Both the position numbers and the translations under genes were made by a program. DNA of 64,000 bases, from positions 1-64,000 of the forward strand of contig NZ_CP042856.1 of the NCBI RefSeq assembly GCF_008001035.1, in the 5' to 3' direction. Each line of letters begins with the position of its first letter. Position 1 is the stretch's first letter. Below are positions 43,166 through 51,321 of the stretch, one piece after another. The notes beneath the pieces are model-generated. The model ran no database searches. It was not told the origin of the DNA and was given only the letters and a program-made list of their open reading frames with translations. The stretch is from Salinibacterium sp. dk2585. Lineage in GTDB: Bacteria > Actinomycetota > Actinomycetes > Actinomycetales > Microbacteriaceae.

Positions 43166-43572
43166 CCGACACAGGCCCTGGCCAGGATGCGCCCAAGCAG
43201 TCGCTCGGCGACCTGATCGGCGAGGTCACGCGGGACTTCTCGACGCTCATGCGCCAAGAGCTCGAGCTGGCGAAGGCGGAGTTGCGCGAGAGCGCGAAGC
43301 GCGGCGGTAAGGGCGCGGGCATGTTCGGCGGCGCGGGAGTGGCGGGCCACTTCGTGCTGCTGTTCCTCTCGATTGCGCTCTGGGCGGGCCTCTCTGAAGT
43401 GATGGCTGCGGGCTGGGCCGCACTCATCGTGGCCGTGCTGTGGGGCATCGTCGCGGCGGTCCTCGCCGTCATGGGTCGCAAGGAGTTCGAGCAGATCCGC
43501 GGTATGCCGCAGACCCTGCAGACCGCAAAGAAGATTCCAGACACACTGAAACCGAATGGGGACAACTCATGA
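43162..43572 (+). CDS. Phage-holin-like (Holin-X, DUF1469 type) membrane protein
   Basis: This 136-residue protein has an N-terminal amphipathic helix (SLGDLIGEVTRDFSTLMRQELELAKAELRES) and two membrane helices (about 62-79 and 83-104). It matches the actinobacterial holin-X/DUF1469 pattern commonly found next to DUF3618 genes. It is not phage-associated here. It overlaps both neighbours by four bases. Confidence 0.82.
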   Translation: MTDTGPGQDAPKQSLGDLIGEVTRDFSTLMRQELELAKAELRESAKRGGKGAGMFGGAGVAGHFVLLFLSIALWAGLSEVMAAGWAALIVAVLWGIVAAVLAVMGRKEFEQIRGMPQTLQTAKKIPDTLKPNGDNS

Positions 43573-44159
43573 GCAATACAGATCCGGATGCGATCCGGGA
43601 AGACATCGAACGCACGAGACACGAACTGGGCACCGATGTGGATGCCCTCGCCGACAAGGTGACGCCGTCGAAAATCGTGCACCGACAGACCGACAAGGTG
43701 AAGGGCGCGGTCGGCGGGCTGCGTGACCGCGTCTTCGGCGTCGCGAGTGACGCCCGTGACAGTGTGGGGAGCACGGCGCACGACCTCAAGGACGGCGCGG
43801 CCGAGCTGCCCCACAGGGCGAAGCAGGCTGCCGAGGGCAATCCGCTCGCCGTAGGACTCATCGCCTTCGGCGTCGGCTGGCTCGCCTCCTCCCTGCTGCC
43901 CGCGAGTGACAAGGAGTCGCGCCTCGGCAGCACCATCAAGGAGAAGGCCGAGCCGCTCGTGGATGAGGCCAAGCAGGCCGCCAAGGCGGTCGCGGATGAC
44001 CTCAAGGAGCCCGCGAAGGAGGCCATGGAATCGGTCAAGTCCACGGCATCCGAGGCGGCCGGGCACGTCAAGGGCGAGGCGTCGAGCGCGGCCTCCGAGG
44101 TGAGGGATCACGGAACCTCGGCGGCGCAGCACGTGAAGGAACAGGGCACACAGTCCTGA
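43569..44159 (+). CDS. DUF3618 domain protein
   Basis: This 196-residue protein has the DUF3618 N terminus DAIREDIERTRHELGTDVDALADKVTPSKI, one hydrophobic stretch (about 97-114, PLAVGLIAFGVGWLASSLL) and a long C-terminal run of 11-residue-like amphipathic repeats (AKQAAKAVADDLKEPAKEAMESVKSTASEAAGHV) recalling LEA-type stress proteins. It completes the coupled cluster 42107-44159. Function is unknown; desiccation or envelope stress is a guess from composition. Confidence 0.82.
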   Translation: MSNTDPDAIREDIERTRHELGTDVDALADKVTPSKIVHRQTDKVKGAVGGLRDRVFGVASDARDSVGSTAHDLKDGAAELPHRAKQAAEGNPLAVGLIAFGVGWLASSLLPASDKESRLGSTIKEKAEPLVDEAKQAAKAVADDLKEPAKEAMESVKSTASEAAGHVKGEASSAASEVRDHGTSAAQHVKEQGTQS

Positions 44160-44166
44160 CGGCCCC

Positions 44167-44238
44167 GCGGCGTGAGTAGCGCGGTTCGCGCAATCGCTGG
44201 CGCGATTGCCATCACCCGAAGCGCGCTACTCACGCCGC
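44167..44238. repeat. Nested long inverted repeat downstream of the DUF3618 gene
   Basis: The outer arms GCGGCGTGAGTAGCGCG (44167-44183) and CGCGCTACTCACGCCGC (44222-44238) are perfect over 17 bases. An inner pair GCAATCGC (44190-44197) / GCGATTGC (44202-44209) makes a two-stem structure. It can act as a terminator, but the length and nesting resemble a dispersed palindromic element; it shares the GAGTAGCG/CGCTACTC core with the 16141-16197 repeat. Confidence 0.75.
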
Positions 44239-44299
44239 TGCCCATGCCACTCGTGACTGGGAAATTGCGGGGTTGCCGGGGGCGGCGACCGGGCCCAGC

Positions 44300-45412
44300 A
44301 TGGGGCGCGTGAACAGCCTCGCAGCATCCACCGCCTCGCCCGCCACCACGACGACGCAGGCGCGCTATGCCCCGCCCCGGTTTTCGGCGCGTGGGCCCAT
44401 CAGCTCGACCATCCTCAACGCCCTCGCCTGTGGCATCCGTGCGGCCGGCGACAGCCTCGGCGACCTCGAGCATTCGACTCGTGTGGCGATCGCGGCCTCG
44501 CCCGACATTGTTCGCGATGACGACCTGCAGCTCGCGCTGCTCATTCTCCACGGACTGCACTACGGGGGCGTCGTCGAATCGGACGACGACTGGGAGTGGC
44601 ATCCGGCCCTCGTCGCGGCTCGCGTCGCGATCGAGCGGGCCTTCGAGGCGGAACTACGCCGTCAGGTGCCGGTTCCCGAGCTGCCGAACCCTTCGGCCGA
44701 GGATGTCGCGGCGGCCCTGTTCGAACTGACCAAGCCGACCGCGGGCCCGAGTTTCTCACGCTACGTAGCCCGAAAGGCGAGCGAGGAGCATTTGCGCGAG
44801 TACCTCGTGCTGCGCTCCGTCTACACCCTCAAGGAAGCCGACGCGCAGACGTGGGCCGTGCCGCGGCTGCCGGCCCGGGCAAAGGCGGCGCTCATGGAGA
44901 TCCAGACCGACGAGTACGGGGCTGGTGACCCGGAGCGGATGCACTCCGCAATCTTCGCGCGGGCGATGCGCGGCCTGGGCCTCGACGACCGCTACGGCAG
45001 TTACATCGACTGCGTCCCGGCGGTCACGATCGCGTCGTTCACGATGATGACGATGTTCGGCCTCAACCGCAGTCTGCGGGGTGCGACGGCGGGGCACTTC
45101 TCGGCCTATGAGATGACCTCCTCGATTCCTAACCGCTACATCGCGCAGGGGGTGCGCAGGCTGGGTTTCAGCGACGACATCGCCTGGTACTTCGACGAGC
45201 ATGTCGAGGCTGATGCGGTGCACGAGCAGATCGCCGGCCGTGACCTCTCCGGCGGGTTGGCCGAGGCCGAGCCGTCGCTCCTCGCCGACATCATGTGGGG
45301 CGCGAACTGCTCGCTGCTCGTGGACGGCTGGGGTTCCGCTGAGGCGCTTGCCCACTGGGAGGCGGGGCGTTCGGCGCTGCGGGTGCCCATGCCGAGCGGA
45401 GCGGAACGATGA
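44300..45412 (+). CDS. Iron-containing redox enzyme family (heme-oxygenase-like fold) protein
   Basis: This 370-residue helical protein resembles the heme-oxygenase-like diiron oxidases: HSTRVAIAASPDIVRDDDLQLALLILHGLHYGG, EEHLREYLVLRSVYTLKEAD, EIQTDEYGAGDPERMHSAIF and WYFDEHVEADAVHEQIA supply Glu/Asp/His ligands in the right style. The first 20 residues are Ala/Thr-rich. The reaction is unknown. Its stop overlaps the start of a CDGSH iron-sulfur protein, a likely electron partner. The start is uncertain; the ATG at 44300 is chosen, and 44273 and 44309 are alternatives. Confidence 0.78.
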   Translation: MGRVNSLAASTASPATTTTQARYAPPRFSARGPISSTILNALACGIRAAGDSLGDLEHSTRVAIAASPDIVRDDDLQLALLILHGLHYGGVVESDDDWEWHPALVAARVAIERAFEAELRRQVPVPELPNPSAEDVAAALFELTKPTAGPSFSRYVARKASEEHLREYLVLRSVYTLKEADAQTWAVPRLPARAKAALMEIQTDEYGAGDPERMHSAIFARAMRGLGLDDRYGSYIDCVPAVTIASFTMMTMFGLNRSLRGATAGHFSAYEMTSSIPNRYIAQGVRRLGFSDDIAWYFDEHVEADAVHEQIAGRDLSGGLAEAEPSLLADIMWGANCSLLVDGWGSAEALAHWEAGRSALRVPMPSGAER

Positions 45413-45612
45413 GCGGCCGCCCGCCCGCGATCGTCGCCTGCCCCAACGGGCCGCTGTTGGTGCGGGGCGACGCGGCACTTGAGACCCCAGACGGCGAGCC
45501 CATAGACCGGCATGGACGCAACACGGTTGCGCTCTGCCGCTGCGGGGCATCCGCCATCAAGCCCTTCTGCGACGGCACCCACAAGATGACGGGATTCCGC
45601 TCGGACGACTGA
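45409..45612 (+). CDS. CDGSH iron-sulfur domain protein
   Basis: This 67-residue protein has the 2Fe-2S motif CRCGASAIKPFCDGTH, the three-Cys/one-His ligand set of mitoNEET-type domains. The N-terminal part PNGPLLVRGDAALETPDG matches bacterial versions often fused to or paired with redox enzymes. It overlaps the diiron-type gene by four bases, so it probably donates electrons or clusters to it. Confidence 0.93.
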   Translation: MSGRPPAIVACPNGPLLVRGDAALETPDGEPIDRHGRNTVALCRCGASAIKPFCDGTHKMTGFRSDD

Positions 45613-45634
45613 AGCGCGCGAGGAGGGAGCGTGA

Positions 45635-47119
45635 TTAGGGCGCGCCCACACCGTTGGCCGCCGCGTCGAGCACGAGTTCGACCGTGCGGGGGTGGGCCAG
45701 AATGCGGAAGTGGCCGCCAACCGGCACCCGCACGTTCTCAGCGCCGGGCAGCTCGCTGCCCTCCGGGATGTGCGGGTCGAAGACCCCGAAGAGCGAGCGG
45801 ATGCGCGAGTTGACGCCGCGCTCTCGCCCCAGCTGCACGGTCGTGGGCGAGTAGGGCGAGAAGCTGCGGAGGCTCGGCACCCAGAAGAGTCGGGCATAGC
45901 GCGAGCCGGAGAATGGCGTGGCGACGGCGACCATCGCCGTCACGCGCTCCGCGACGCGCGGGTCGAGCATGAGCGCCTTGCCGATGAGCCCGCCCTTGCT
46001 GTGGGCGACCACGACGACGTCGTGCAGCTCGCTCTGCTCGAGCTGTGCGGCGACGAGGGCAGCGGCATCCTGCACCCTGCCGAGGTTGTGACGCAGGTTC
46101 GGCATGACATGCACGGGATGGCCGGCAGCGTGCAGCCGGCAGACGAGCGGCTGCATGAATCGCCAGGTCTCATAGACCCCCGGGATCACGACAACCGGTC
46201 GCCGGTCGCCGCTCGTGAAGCTTCCCGGCTGGGCACCGGGCAGCAACGCCCGCACCTGCCACCATCCCGCGTAGGCGTAGTCGATCGTCCACCACCACGC
46301 CCGCGCGACGAGTGACGCGACGCCGCGCGCCGGCGGCACCCGCTGCGCCCTGGGCGCGGGCTCCTCCTCGGCGATGAAGCGGGTGAGTGCTGCCGCGACC
46401 GAGCGGGGTGCCGAATGATGCAGCACATGCGCGTGATTGGGGAGTTGGAGCATCCGCCCCCTCGGTGCGGTCGCCGCCAGCTGGCGGCAGAACTCGGGGT
46501 GGGCGATCGGGTCGCGCTCGCCGCGGAGCACGAGCACGGGGCAGGTGACGTCGCGGATGCGTTCCTCGGTCGGGTAGTCAATCATCGACGGGAGTGTGCG
46601 CAGGTACCATCCCAGGCCGCAGCGCAGGTAGTCGGTGAAGACGAGCCAGTTGGCAGACGGCGGCTCGCGGAGACTGTCGAGGCCGAGCGAGAGGGCCTGC
46701 TGCAGGACAGTGCGTCGCCGCGGGTCGACGACGGGGCCGAGGAGGGCGACCCGCTCCGTGAGGTCTGGCCTCTGGCGGGCGAGTTCCAGCACGAACTGGC
46801 TTCCCATGGAGTGGCCGACGACGGTGCAGGATGTCACGCCCAGGTCGTCGAGCGTGGCGGCGAGCACGCGCGCATGGTCTTCCACCGAGAGGGCGCGCTC
46901 GGGGTGCGGGGTCGCGCCGAAGCCGGGGAGGTCGATCGAGTGGACAGTCGCGGTCGCTGAGAGCTGGTCGTGCAGCCGGGCGTAGTAGCGGTGAGACATC
47001 CCGATGCCGTGGACGAGCGCGATGACGGGGGAGCCAGACGGGGCGCGGGTTGTGAAGACGTCGACGTCGCGCCGAGTGCCGTCAATGGTCACGGCGCGGC
47101 GTGAGCGAGGTGGGCGCAT
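45635..47119 (-). CDS. Tandem alpha/beta hydrolase fusion
   Basis: This roughly 494-residue protein contains two alpha/beta hydrolase units. The first (about 15-240) has the oxyanion loop HGIGMS and the nucleophile elbow GHSMGS. The second (about 290-494) has VVIPGVYETW and the elbow AHSKGG, with a late GGHF that may supply the histidine. The linker contains WWWTIDYAYAGWWQVR, an aromatic helix that may touch the membrane. Substrates are unknown; a lipase or esterase is likely. The ATG at 47119 is chosen; 47140 is also possible. Confidence 0.8.
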   Translation of the reverse strand: MRPPRSRRAVTIDGTRRDVDVFTTRAPSGSPVIALVHGIGMSHRYYARLHDQLSATATVHSIDLPGFGATPHPERALSVEDHARVLAATLDDLGVTSCTVVGHSMGSQFVLELARQRPDLTERVALLGPVVDPRRRTVLQQALSLGLDSLREPPSANWLVFTDYLRCGLGWYLRTLPSMIDYPTEERIRDVTCPVLVLRGERDPIAHPEFCRQLAATAPRGRMLQLPNHAHVLHHSAPRSVAAALTRFIAEEEPAPRAQRVPPARGVASLVARAWWWTIDYAYAGWWQVRALLPGAQPGSFTSGDRRPVVVIPGVYETWRFMQPLVCRLHAAGHPVHVMPNLRHNLGRVQDAAALVAAQLEQSELHDVVVVAHSKGGLIGKALMLDPRVAERVTAMVAVATPFSGSRYARLFWVPSLRSFSPYSPTTVQLGRERGVNSRIRSLFGVFDPHIPEGSELPGAENVRVPVGGHFRILAHPRTVELVLDAAANGVGAP

Positions 47120-47265
47120 GCCCAGAGGATACGCAGGCAAACCGTGGGGTTACCCCCCTTGCATCGCCCAGTACCCGCGCCTAGCGTGCCGCCCAGACGT
47201 CCCCGGAAGGCACGACTCACCCGTCTGTGCGTGGGCAGGGACCCGAGATGAGAGAGGGAACACCA

Positions 47266-48141
47266 ATGTTCTTTCACAAGCAGGAACTGCAATTCAAGGC
47301 CAAGCCTGACCGGCCCGACCCCATCTTCGCCCGGAAGCTGCAGGAGGTGCTCGGCGGCCAGTACGGCGAGATCTCGGTGGCAATGCAATACGGCTTCCAG
47401 GCCTGGAATTCACACCTACCCGGCAAGTATCGCGACCTCCTCTACGGCATCGGCGCGGAGGAGATGGGCCACGTCGAGATGCTTGCGATCATGATCGCCC
47501 AGCTGCTCGAGGGCGGCCCCAAGGACGACGCGGAGGACGCCATCCAGGACCCCACCCTCAAGGCGGTCATCAGCGGCGGCGACGTGCAGCACGCGATCGT
47601 CGCGGGTGCGGGTGCGCGCCCAGTCGACAGCAACGGCAACCCCTGGCAGGGCTCGTACATCACCTGCAGTGGCAACCTCCTCGCCGACTTCACCGCCAAC
47701 GTCAATGCTGAGATGCAGGGGCGTGTGCAGGTCGCGCGGCTGTGGCACATGACGGAGGACAAGGGCGTGAAAGACCTGCTCGCCTTCCTGCTCGCGCGCG
47801 ACACGATGCACCAGAACCAGTGGATCGCCGCCGCCGCGGAGCTGCAGGAGGAGGGGTACGAGGAGCTTCCCGTTCCCAGCACCTTCCCGATCAGCAAGGA
47901 GCACCGCGAGGTCTCGTACCAGTACCTCAACTTCTCCGACGGCGCCGCGGCAGCCGAGGGCAAGTGGGCATCCGGCCCCACGCCAGATGGCAAGGGGGAG
48001 TTCAGCTACCACGACGGCCCGACGACCTCGGCGCCCATGCCGCCGGCGACGCAGCCCGATGTCAACCTGCATGGCACGATGCCCCTGTCGAAGGGACCCA
48101 TCGCGAAGGCTGCCGGCGCGGTGAAGGATGCGCTGAGCTGA
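47266..48141 (+). CDS. Manganese catalase
   Basis: This 291-residue dimanganese catalase disproportionates hydrogen peroxide. The ligand motifs of the four-helix bundle are visible: QYGEISVAMQYGFQ, GAEEMGHVEMLA (Glu and His), ANVNAEMQGRVQVARLWHMTEDKGVKDLL and LARDTMHQNQW (His). The C terminus has the proline-rich tail PMPPATQPDVNLHGTMPLSKG. The ATG at 47266 follows AGAGAGGG. It is a single gene divergent from the hydrolase fusion. Confidence 0.94.
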   Translation: MFFHKQELQFKAKPDRPDPIFARKLQEVLGGQYGEISVAMQYGFQAWNSHLPGKYRDLLYGIGAEEMGHVEMLAIMIAQLLEGGPKDDAEDAIQDPTLKAVISGGDVQHAIVAGAGARPVDSNGNPWQGSYITCSGNLLADFTANVNAEMQGRVQVARLWHMTEDKGVKDLLAFLLARDTMHQNQWIAAAAELQEEGYEELPVPSTFPISKEHREVSYQYLNFSDGAAAAEGKWASGPTPDGKGEFSYHDGPTTSAPMPPATQPDVNLHGTMPLSKGPIAKAAGAVKDALS

Positions 48142-48161
48142 GCGCTCCGTTCAGCCAGCCT

Positions 48162-48203
48162 GCAGAAACGGGCCATTCTCTCCGGAGAATGGCCCGTTTC
48201 TGC
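48162..48203. terminator. Long perfect hairpin between convergent genes
   Basis: GCAGAAACGGGCCATTCTC (48162-48180) pairs over 19 bases with GAGAATGGCCCGTTTCTGC (48185-48203) across a four-base loop. It sits 20 bases after the catalase stop and ten bases from the MBL-fold stop and is a probable bidirectional terminator. Its GCAGAAAC start recurs in the repeat at 49067. Confidence 0.8.
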
Positions 48204-48213
48204 TGGCGGGAGC

Positions 48214-49032
48214 TCAGGTCAGGTGGTCGTAGTCGCCGCGCACCCACGCCATGTGGCGGTCGGCCGAATGGCGCACGATGGCACGCGCATCCGCCGGGAT
48301 GACATTGTCGAAGTTGCCGTAGACGCGCTCGTAGTCGAAGCGGTCGAGGTGGCGCGCGATCCGATCGACGACCGCGGCAGAGAGCGGGATGCGGTTGGGG
48401 TAGCTACGCATGAAGCTCACCGAGCTGCGGTCTGGGTTGGGGAAGAGCGTGTCGCCCGAGAGCAGCACGCCGCCGCCACCCGCGCCGGTCGCCCAGTGCG
48501 CCGCGGCGCTGCCGGGAAAGTGGCCGCCGGGCTGCGTGAGGGTCACGCCGGGGAGGATCTCGAGGTCGTCACCCCAGGCCTGGATCGCGGCATCCGCTCG
48601 CTGCACCCACTCGCGGTCGGCTTCGGCGACGTAGACGGGTACACCGCCGAGCGCGCGGCTCCACTCGAGCTGCACGCCAAACATGTGCGGGTGGCTGGCG
48701 GCGATCGCCGTCACCTCGCCGAGTTCCTGCACGCGGGCGACGATGTCGTCATCGACGAAGCCGAGGGGGTCCCAGAGCAGCATGCCCTCCGGCGTGCGCA
48801 CGAGCTTTGAGGTCTGCCCGATACCGACGCTCTCGTTCGTCGTGAGGCCGAAGAGCCCCGGTTCGAGTTCACGGATGCTCGCCGTCACGCCGCGCGCGAT
48901 GAGCTCGTCGAGCGTGGTCCACTGCTGCCCCTCCTCGGGCACGTACTGGCGCTCATCGGTGCAGATCGCGCACACCTCGACCTGTTCGGAATGCTCGACG
49001 GCGCACGTGGCACAGATGACGAAGTCGGTCAT
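48214..49032 (-). CDS. MBL-fold metallohydrolase-like protein with an N-terminal zinc ribbon
   Basis: This 272-residue protein has an N-terminal pair C7-x2-C10 and C21-x2-C24 (CATC...CAIC) forming a likely zinc ribbon, then a metallo-beta-lactamase-like domain. The first metal motif is degenerate, reading ASHPHMFG (His114 and His116) without the Asp-His of HxHxDH. Later pieces TQPGGHFPGS and LLSGDTLFPNPDR match strands that normally carry metal ligands. Function is unknown, and single-metal or no catalysis is possible. Confidence 0.78.
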   Translation of the reverse strand: MTDFVICATCAVEHSEQVEVCAICTDERQYVPEEGQQWTTLDELIARGVTASIRELEPGLFGLTTNESVGIGQTSKLVRTPEGMLLWDPLGFVDDDIVARVQELGEVTAIAASHPHMFGVQLEWSRALGGVPVYVAEADREWVQRADAAIQAWGDDLEILPGVTLTQPGGHFPGSAAAHWATGAGGGGVLLSGDTLFPNPDRSSVSFMRSYPNRIPLSAAVVDRIARHLDRFDYERVYGNFDNVIPADARAIVRHSADRHMAWVRGDYDHLT

Positions 49033-49353
49033 GCGTCCTTCCTACTGCGGAAAGGCGGCGCCTACCCGCAGAAACTCGGAGATTCGGCGGCGCGCCGGGC
49101 GCCGCGGCATCCATCGTCGGCGTGTCGCCGGATCTCCGACTTTGCGTGGCAGCCTGCGACAACTCGACGACGGAGGCATGGGACGGGTGGGATAGCGTCG
49201 GCGCATGGGGAATGACTCTCGGCGGGACCCAGGTCCCGCCATTCGGTCGTGGTGGTCCGCCGTCGGATGGAGCTCTCTGACGGGGGCAGCGGAGGATCCT
49301 CGGCGCAACCACCGCGGGAATCCACACAGGGTCTGCTCGCCTAGGCTTGATGG
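49033..49353. other. Intergenic region with two palindromes and no confident gene
   Basis: The region holds a long imperfect inverted repeat at 49067-49145 (listed separately) and a short hairpin GGCGGGACC (49221-49229) / GGTCCCGCC (49232-49240). A 50-codon ORF (49205-49357) overlaps the start of the copper/cytochrome oxidase assembly gene, but its arginine-rich composition and rare codons make it unconvincing. Promoters for the flanking divergent genes must lie here; I cannot place them. Confidence 0.5.
49067..49145. repeat. Imperfect inverted repeat upstream of the MBL-fold gene
   Basis: The arm CGCAGAAACTCGGAGATTCG (49067-49086) faces the inverse of GGATCTCCGACTTTGCG (49129-49145). The arms agree over about 20 bases with single-base gaps. 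The 40-base spacer is itself GC-rich and palindromic (GGCGCGCCGGGCGCC region). Confidence 0.6.
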
Positions 49354-51321
49354 GTGATCAGGCTCGTACGTGTCGCCGGCCCCGCCGTGTTGCTCGTCGT
49401 CGCCCTCATCGCGACCTTCGCCTCGCTCGCGTTCGGTGGCGGCGCGGATGCCCAGGCCCTGGCCGACCCCGGAGAGCTCGTGCGCTACGGGCTCCCCGTC
49501 GCCAAGCTGCTCGTCAACCTCGGTGCCGCGACGGCGATCGGTGCCCTCGTGCTCGCGAGCTTCGCGCTTTCCCGTGACGAGCCGGCGTGGGGGACCGCGA
49601 TCGACGTCGCCGCCGCCGGAGCGGCCGTGTGGACGGTCGCCGCGGCCGCCACGGCCTTCCTCACCTTCCTCAGCATCTACCAGCAGCCCGTCTCGGCCGA
49701 CCCCGAGTTCGGGCGCCTGCTCGGCCAGTTCGTCACCGAGACCGAGCTCGGCATCGCGTGGCTCGTGACGACGCTCATTGCCGCCGCTGTCACCGCCCTC
49801 GCCTTCGCGGTGCGGCCTCCGACCGCCGTCGCCGTCACGGCCGCGCTCGCCGGTGCCGGCCTCGTGCCGATGGCGACCCAGGGCCACGCGGCAGGCACGG
49901 CCGGGCACGCGACCGCGGTCAATGCCCTCGGCCTGCACCTCGTCTTCGCCGCCCTGTGGCTGGGCGGACTCCTCACGCTGGTGATGCTGCAGCGCACCCT
50001 CAAGGGCGAGCGGCTCGTCACGGTGCTTGAGCGCTACTCGACCATCGCGCTCCTGAGCTTCATCGTCGTCGCGATCTCCGGCTACGTCAGTGCGGCCCTC
50101 CGCGTCGGCGAGTTCGACGCCCTCATGACGCCCTACGGCATCCTCGTCATCGTCAAGGTGCTCGCGCTGCTCGCACTCGGGGTCTTCGGCGCCCTCTACC
50201 GGCGCTCCGTCATCCGGCGCATGGCCGCGTCGGACAAGGCACGCGGATGGTTCTGGTGGCTCGTGGTCGCGGAGCTCGGCTTCATGGGCATCGCCTCGGG
50301 CGTGGCATCCGCCCTGGCCCGCACGGCCACGCCGGTGCAGGAGGAGTACCTCGACTCGACGCCAGCCCTCATCCTGACGGGGGAGCCCCTGCCGCCGCCC
50401 GTCACGGCAATGAGCTTCCTCACGGAGTGGCGCTTCGACCCTCTGTGGACGCTCATCCCCGTCTTCCTCGCCTTCTTCTACCTCGCGGGCGTCTGGCGCT
50501 TGCACAAGCGCGGCGACCGCTGGCCCGTGCTGCGCACCGTGAGCTGGCTCGCGGGTCTCGCGCTGCTCTTCTACGTCACCAACGGCGCCCTCAACGTCTA
50601 CGAGCGCTACCTCTTCAGCATGCACATGATGGGACACATGCTGCTCGGCATGATGATTCCCGTGCTGCTCGTGCCTGGCGCGCCCGTCACGCTCGCCTCC
50701 CGCGCCATCCGCAAGCGCAACGACGGCAGCCGAGGCGTGCGCGAATGGATCCTCTGGGCCGTGCACTCCCGCTATGCCGCCGTGCTCGCGAACCCCATCG
50801 TCGCGGCCGTCATCTTCGTCGGCTCGCTCTGGCTCTTCTACTACTCACCGCTGTTCCGCTGGGCGGCCGAAGACCACCTCGGCCACCAGTGGATGATCGT
50901 GCACTTCCTCCTCAGCGGCTACATCTTCGTCATGGCCCTCATCGGCGTCGACCCCGTGCCCTATAAGGCGCCCTACCCGCTGCGGCTCATCCTGCTGCTC
51001 GGCACCATGGCGTTCCACGCCTTCTTCGGGCTCAGCATCATGATGGGCGAAGGGCTGCTGCTCGCCGACTGGTACGGCGCCATGGGGTGGGGCACGGATG
51101 CGCTGGAGGACCAGCGGGTCGGCGGCGGCATCGCGTGGAGCGTCGGCGAGATCCCCACGATCATCCTCGCGATCACGGTCGCGATCTCCTGGTCGCGCAG
51201 TGACGCCAAGCTGACGAAGCGACTCGACCGCAGGGCTGACCGTGACGGAGACACCGAACTGGATGCCTACAACGCGATGCTCGCGAAGGCGGCGGCGCGG
51301 GATGACGCGGGAAAGCGCTAG
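49354..51321 (+). CDS. CopD-CtaG fusion membrane protein (copper handling/cytochrome c oxidase assembly)
   Basis: This 655-residue polytopic protein has an N-terminal CopD-like half (about 1-330, with TQGHAAGTAGHATAVNALGLHLVFAALWLGGL and its histidines) and a C-terminal caa3_CtaG half (about 350-630, with YERYLFSMHMMGHMLLGMMIPVLLVPGAPVTLA and the FHAFFGLSIMMGEGLLL segment rich in Met/His). The fusion is common in Actinobacteria and supports copper delivery to the terminal oxidase. The GTG at 49354 begins a hydrophobic helix. It overlaps the convergent downstream gene by four bases. Confidence 0.93.
   Translation: MIRLVRVAGPAVLLVVALIATFASLAFGGGADAQALADPGELVRYGLPVAKLLVNLGAATAIGALVLASFALSRDEPAWGTAIDVAAAGAAVWTVAAAATAFLTFLSIYQQPVSADPEFGRLLGQFVTETELGIAWLVTTLIAAAVTALAFAVRPPTAVAVTAALAGAGLVPMATQGHAAGTAGHATAVNALGLHLVFAALWLGGLLTLVMLQRTLKGERLVTVLERYSTIALLSFIVVAISGYVSAALRVGEFDALMTPYGILVIVKVLALLALGVFGALYRRSVIRRMAASDKARGWFWWLVVAELGFMGIASGVASALARTATPVQEEYLDSTPALILTGEPLPPPVTAMSFLTEWRFDPLWTLIPVFLAFFYLAGVWRLHKRGDRWPVLRTVSWLAGLALLFYVTNGALNVYERYLFSMHMMGHMLLGMMIPVLLVPGAPVTLASRAIRKRNDGSRGVREWILWAVHSRYAAVLANPIVAAVIFVGSLWLFYYSPLFRWAAEDHLGHQWMIVHFLLSGYIFVMALIGVDPVPYKAPYPLRLILLLGTMAFHAFFGLSIMMGEGLLLADWYGAMGWGTDALEDQRVGGGIAWSVGEIPTIILAITVAISWSRSDAKLTKRLDRRADRDGDTELDAYNAMLAKAAARDDAGKR

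Noticed and set aside
49205-49357. 50-codon ORF overlapping the CopD-CtaG start
   Set aside because: It contains a long palindrome, rare AGG codons and random-looking composition; no Shine-Dalgarno or conserved feature supports it.
49042-50766. 574-codon minus-strand open frame opposite the CopD-CtaG fusion
   Set aside because: It consists of charged low-complexity sequence with many His/Glu/Arg runs. The opposite strand encodes recognisable membrane domains.
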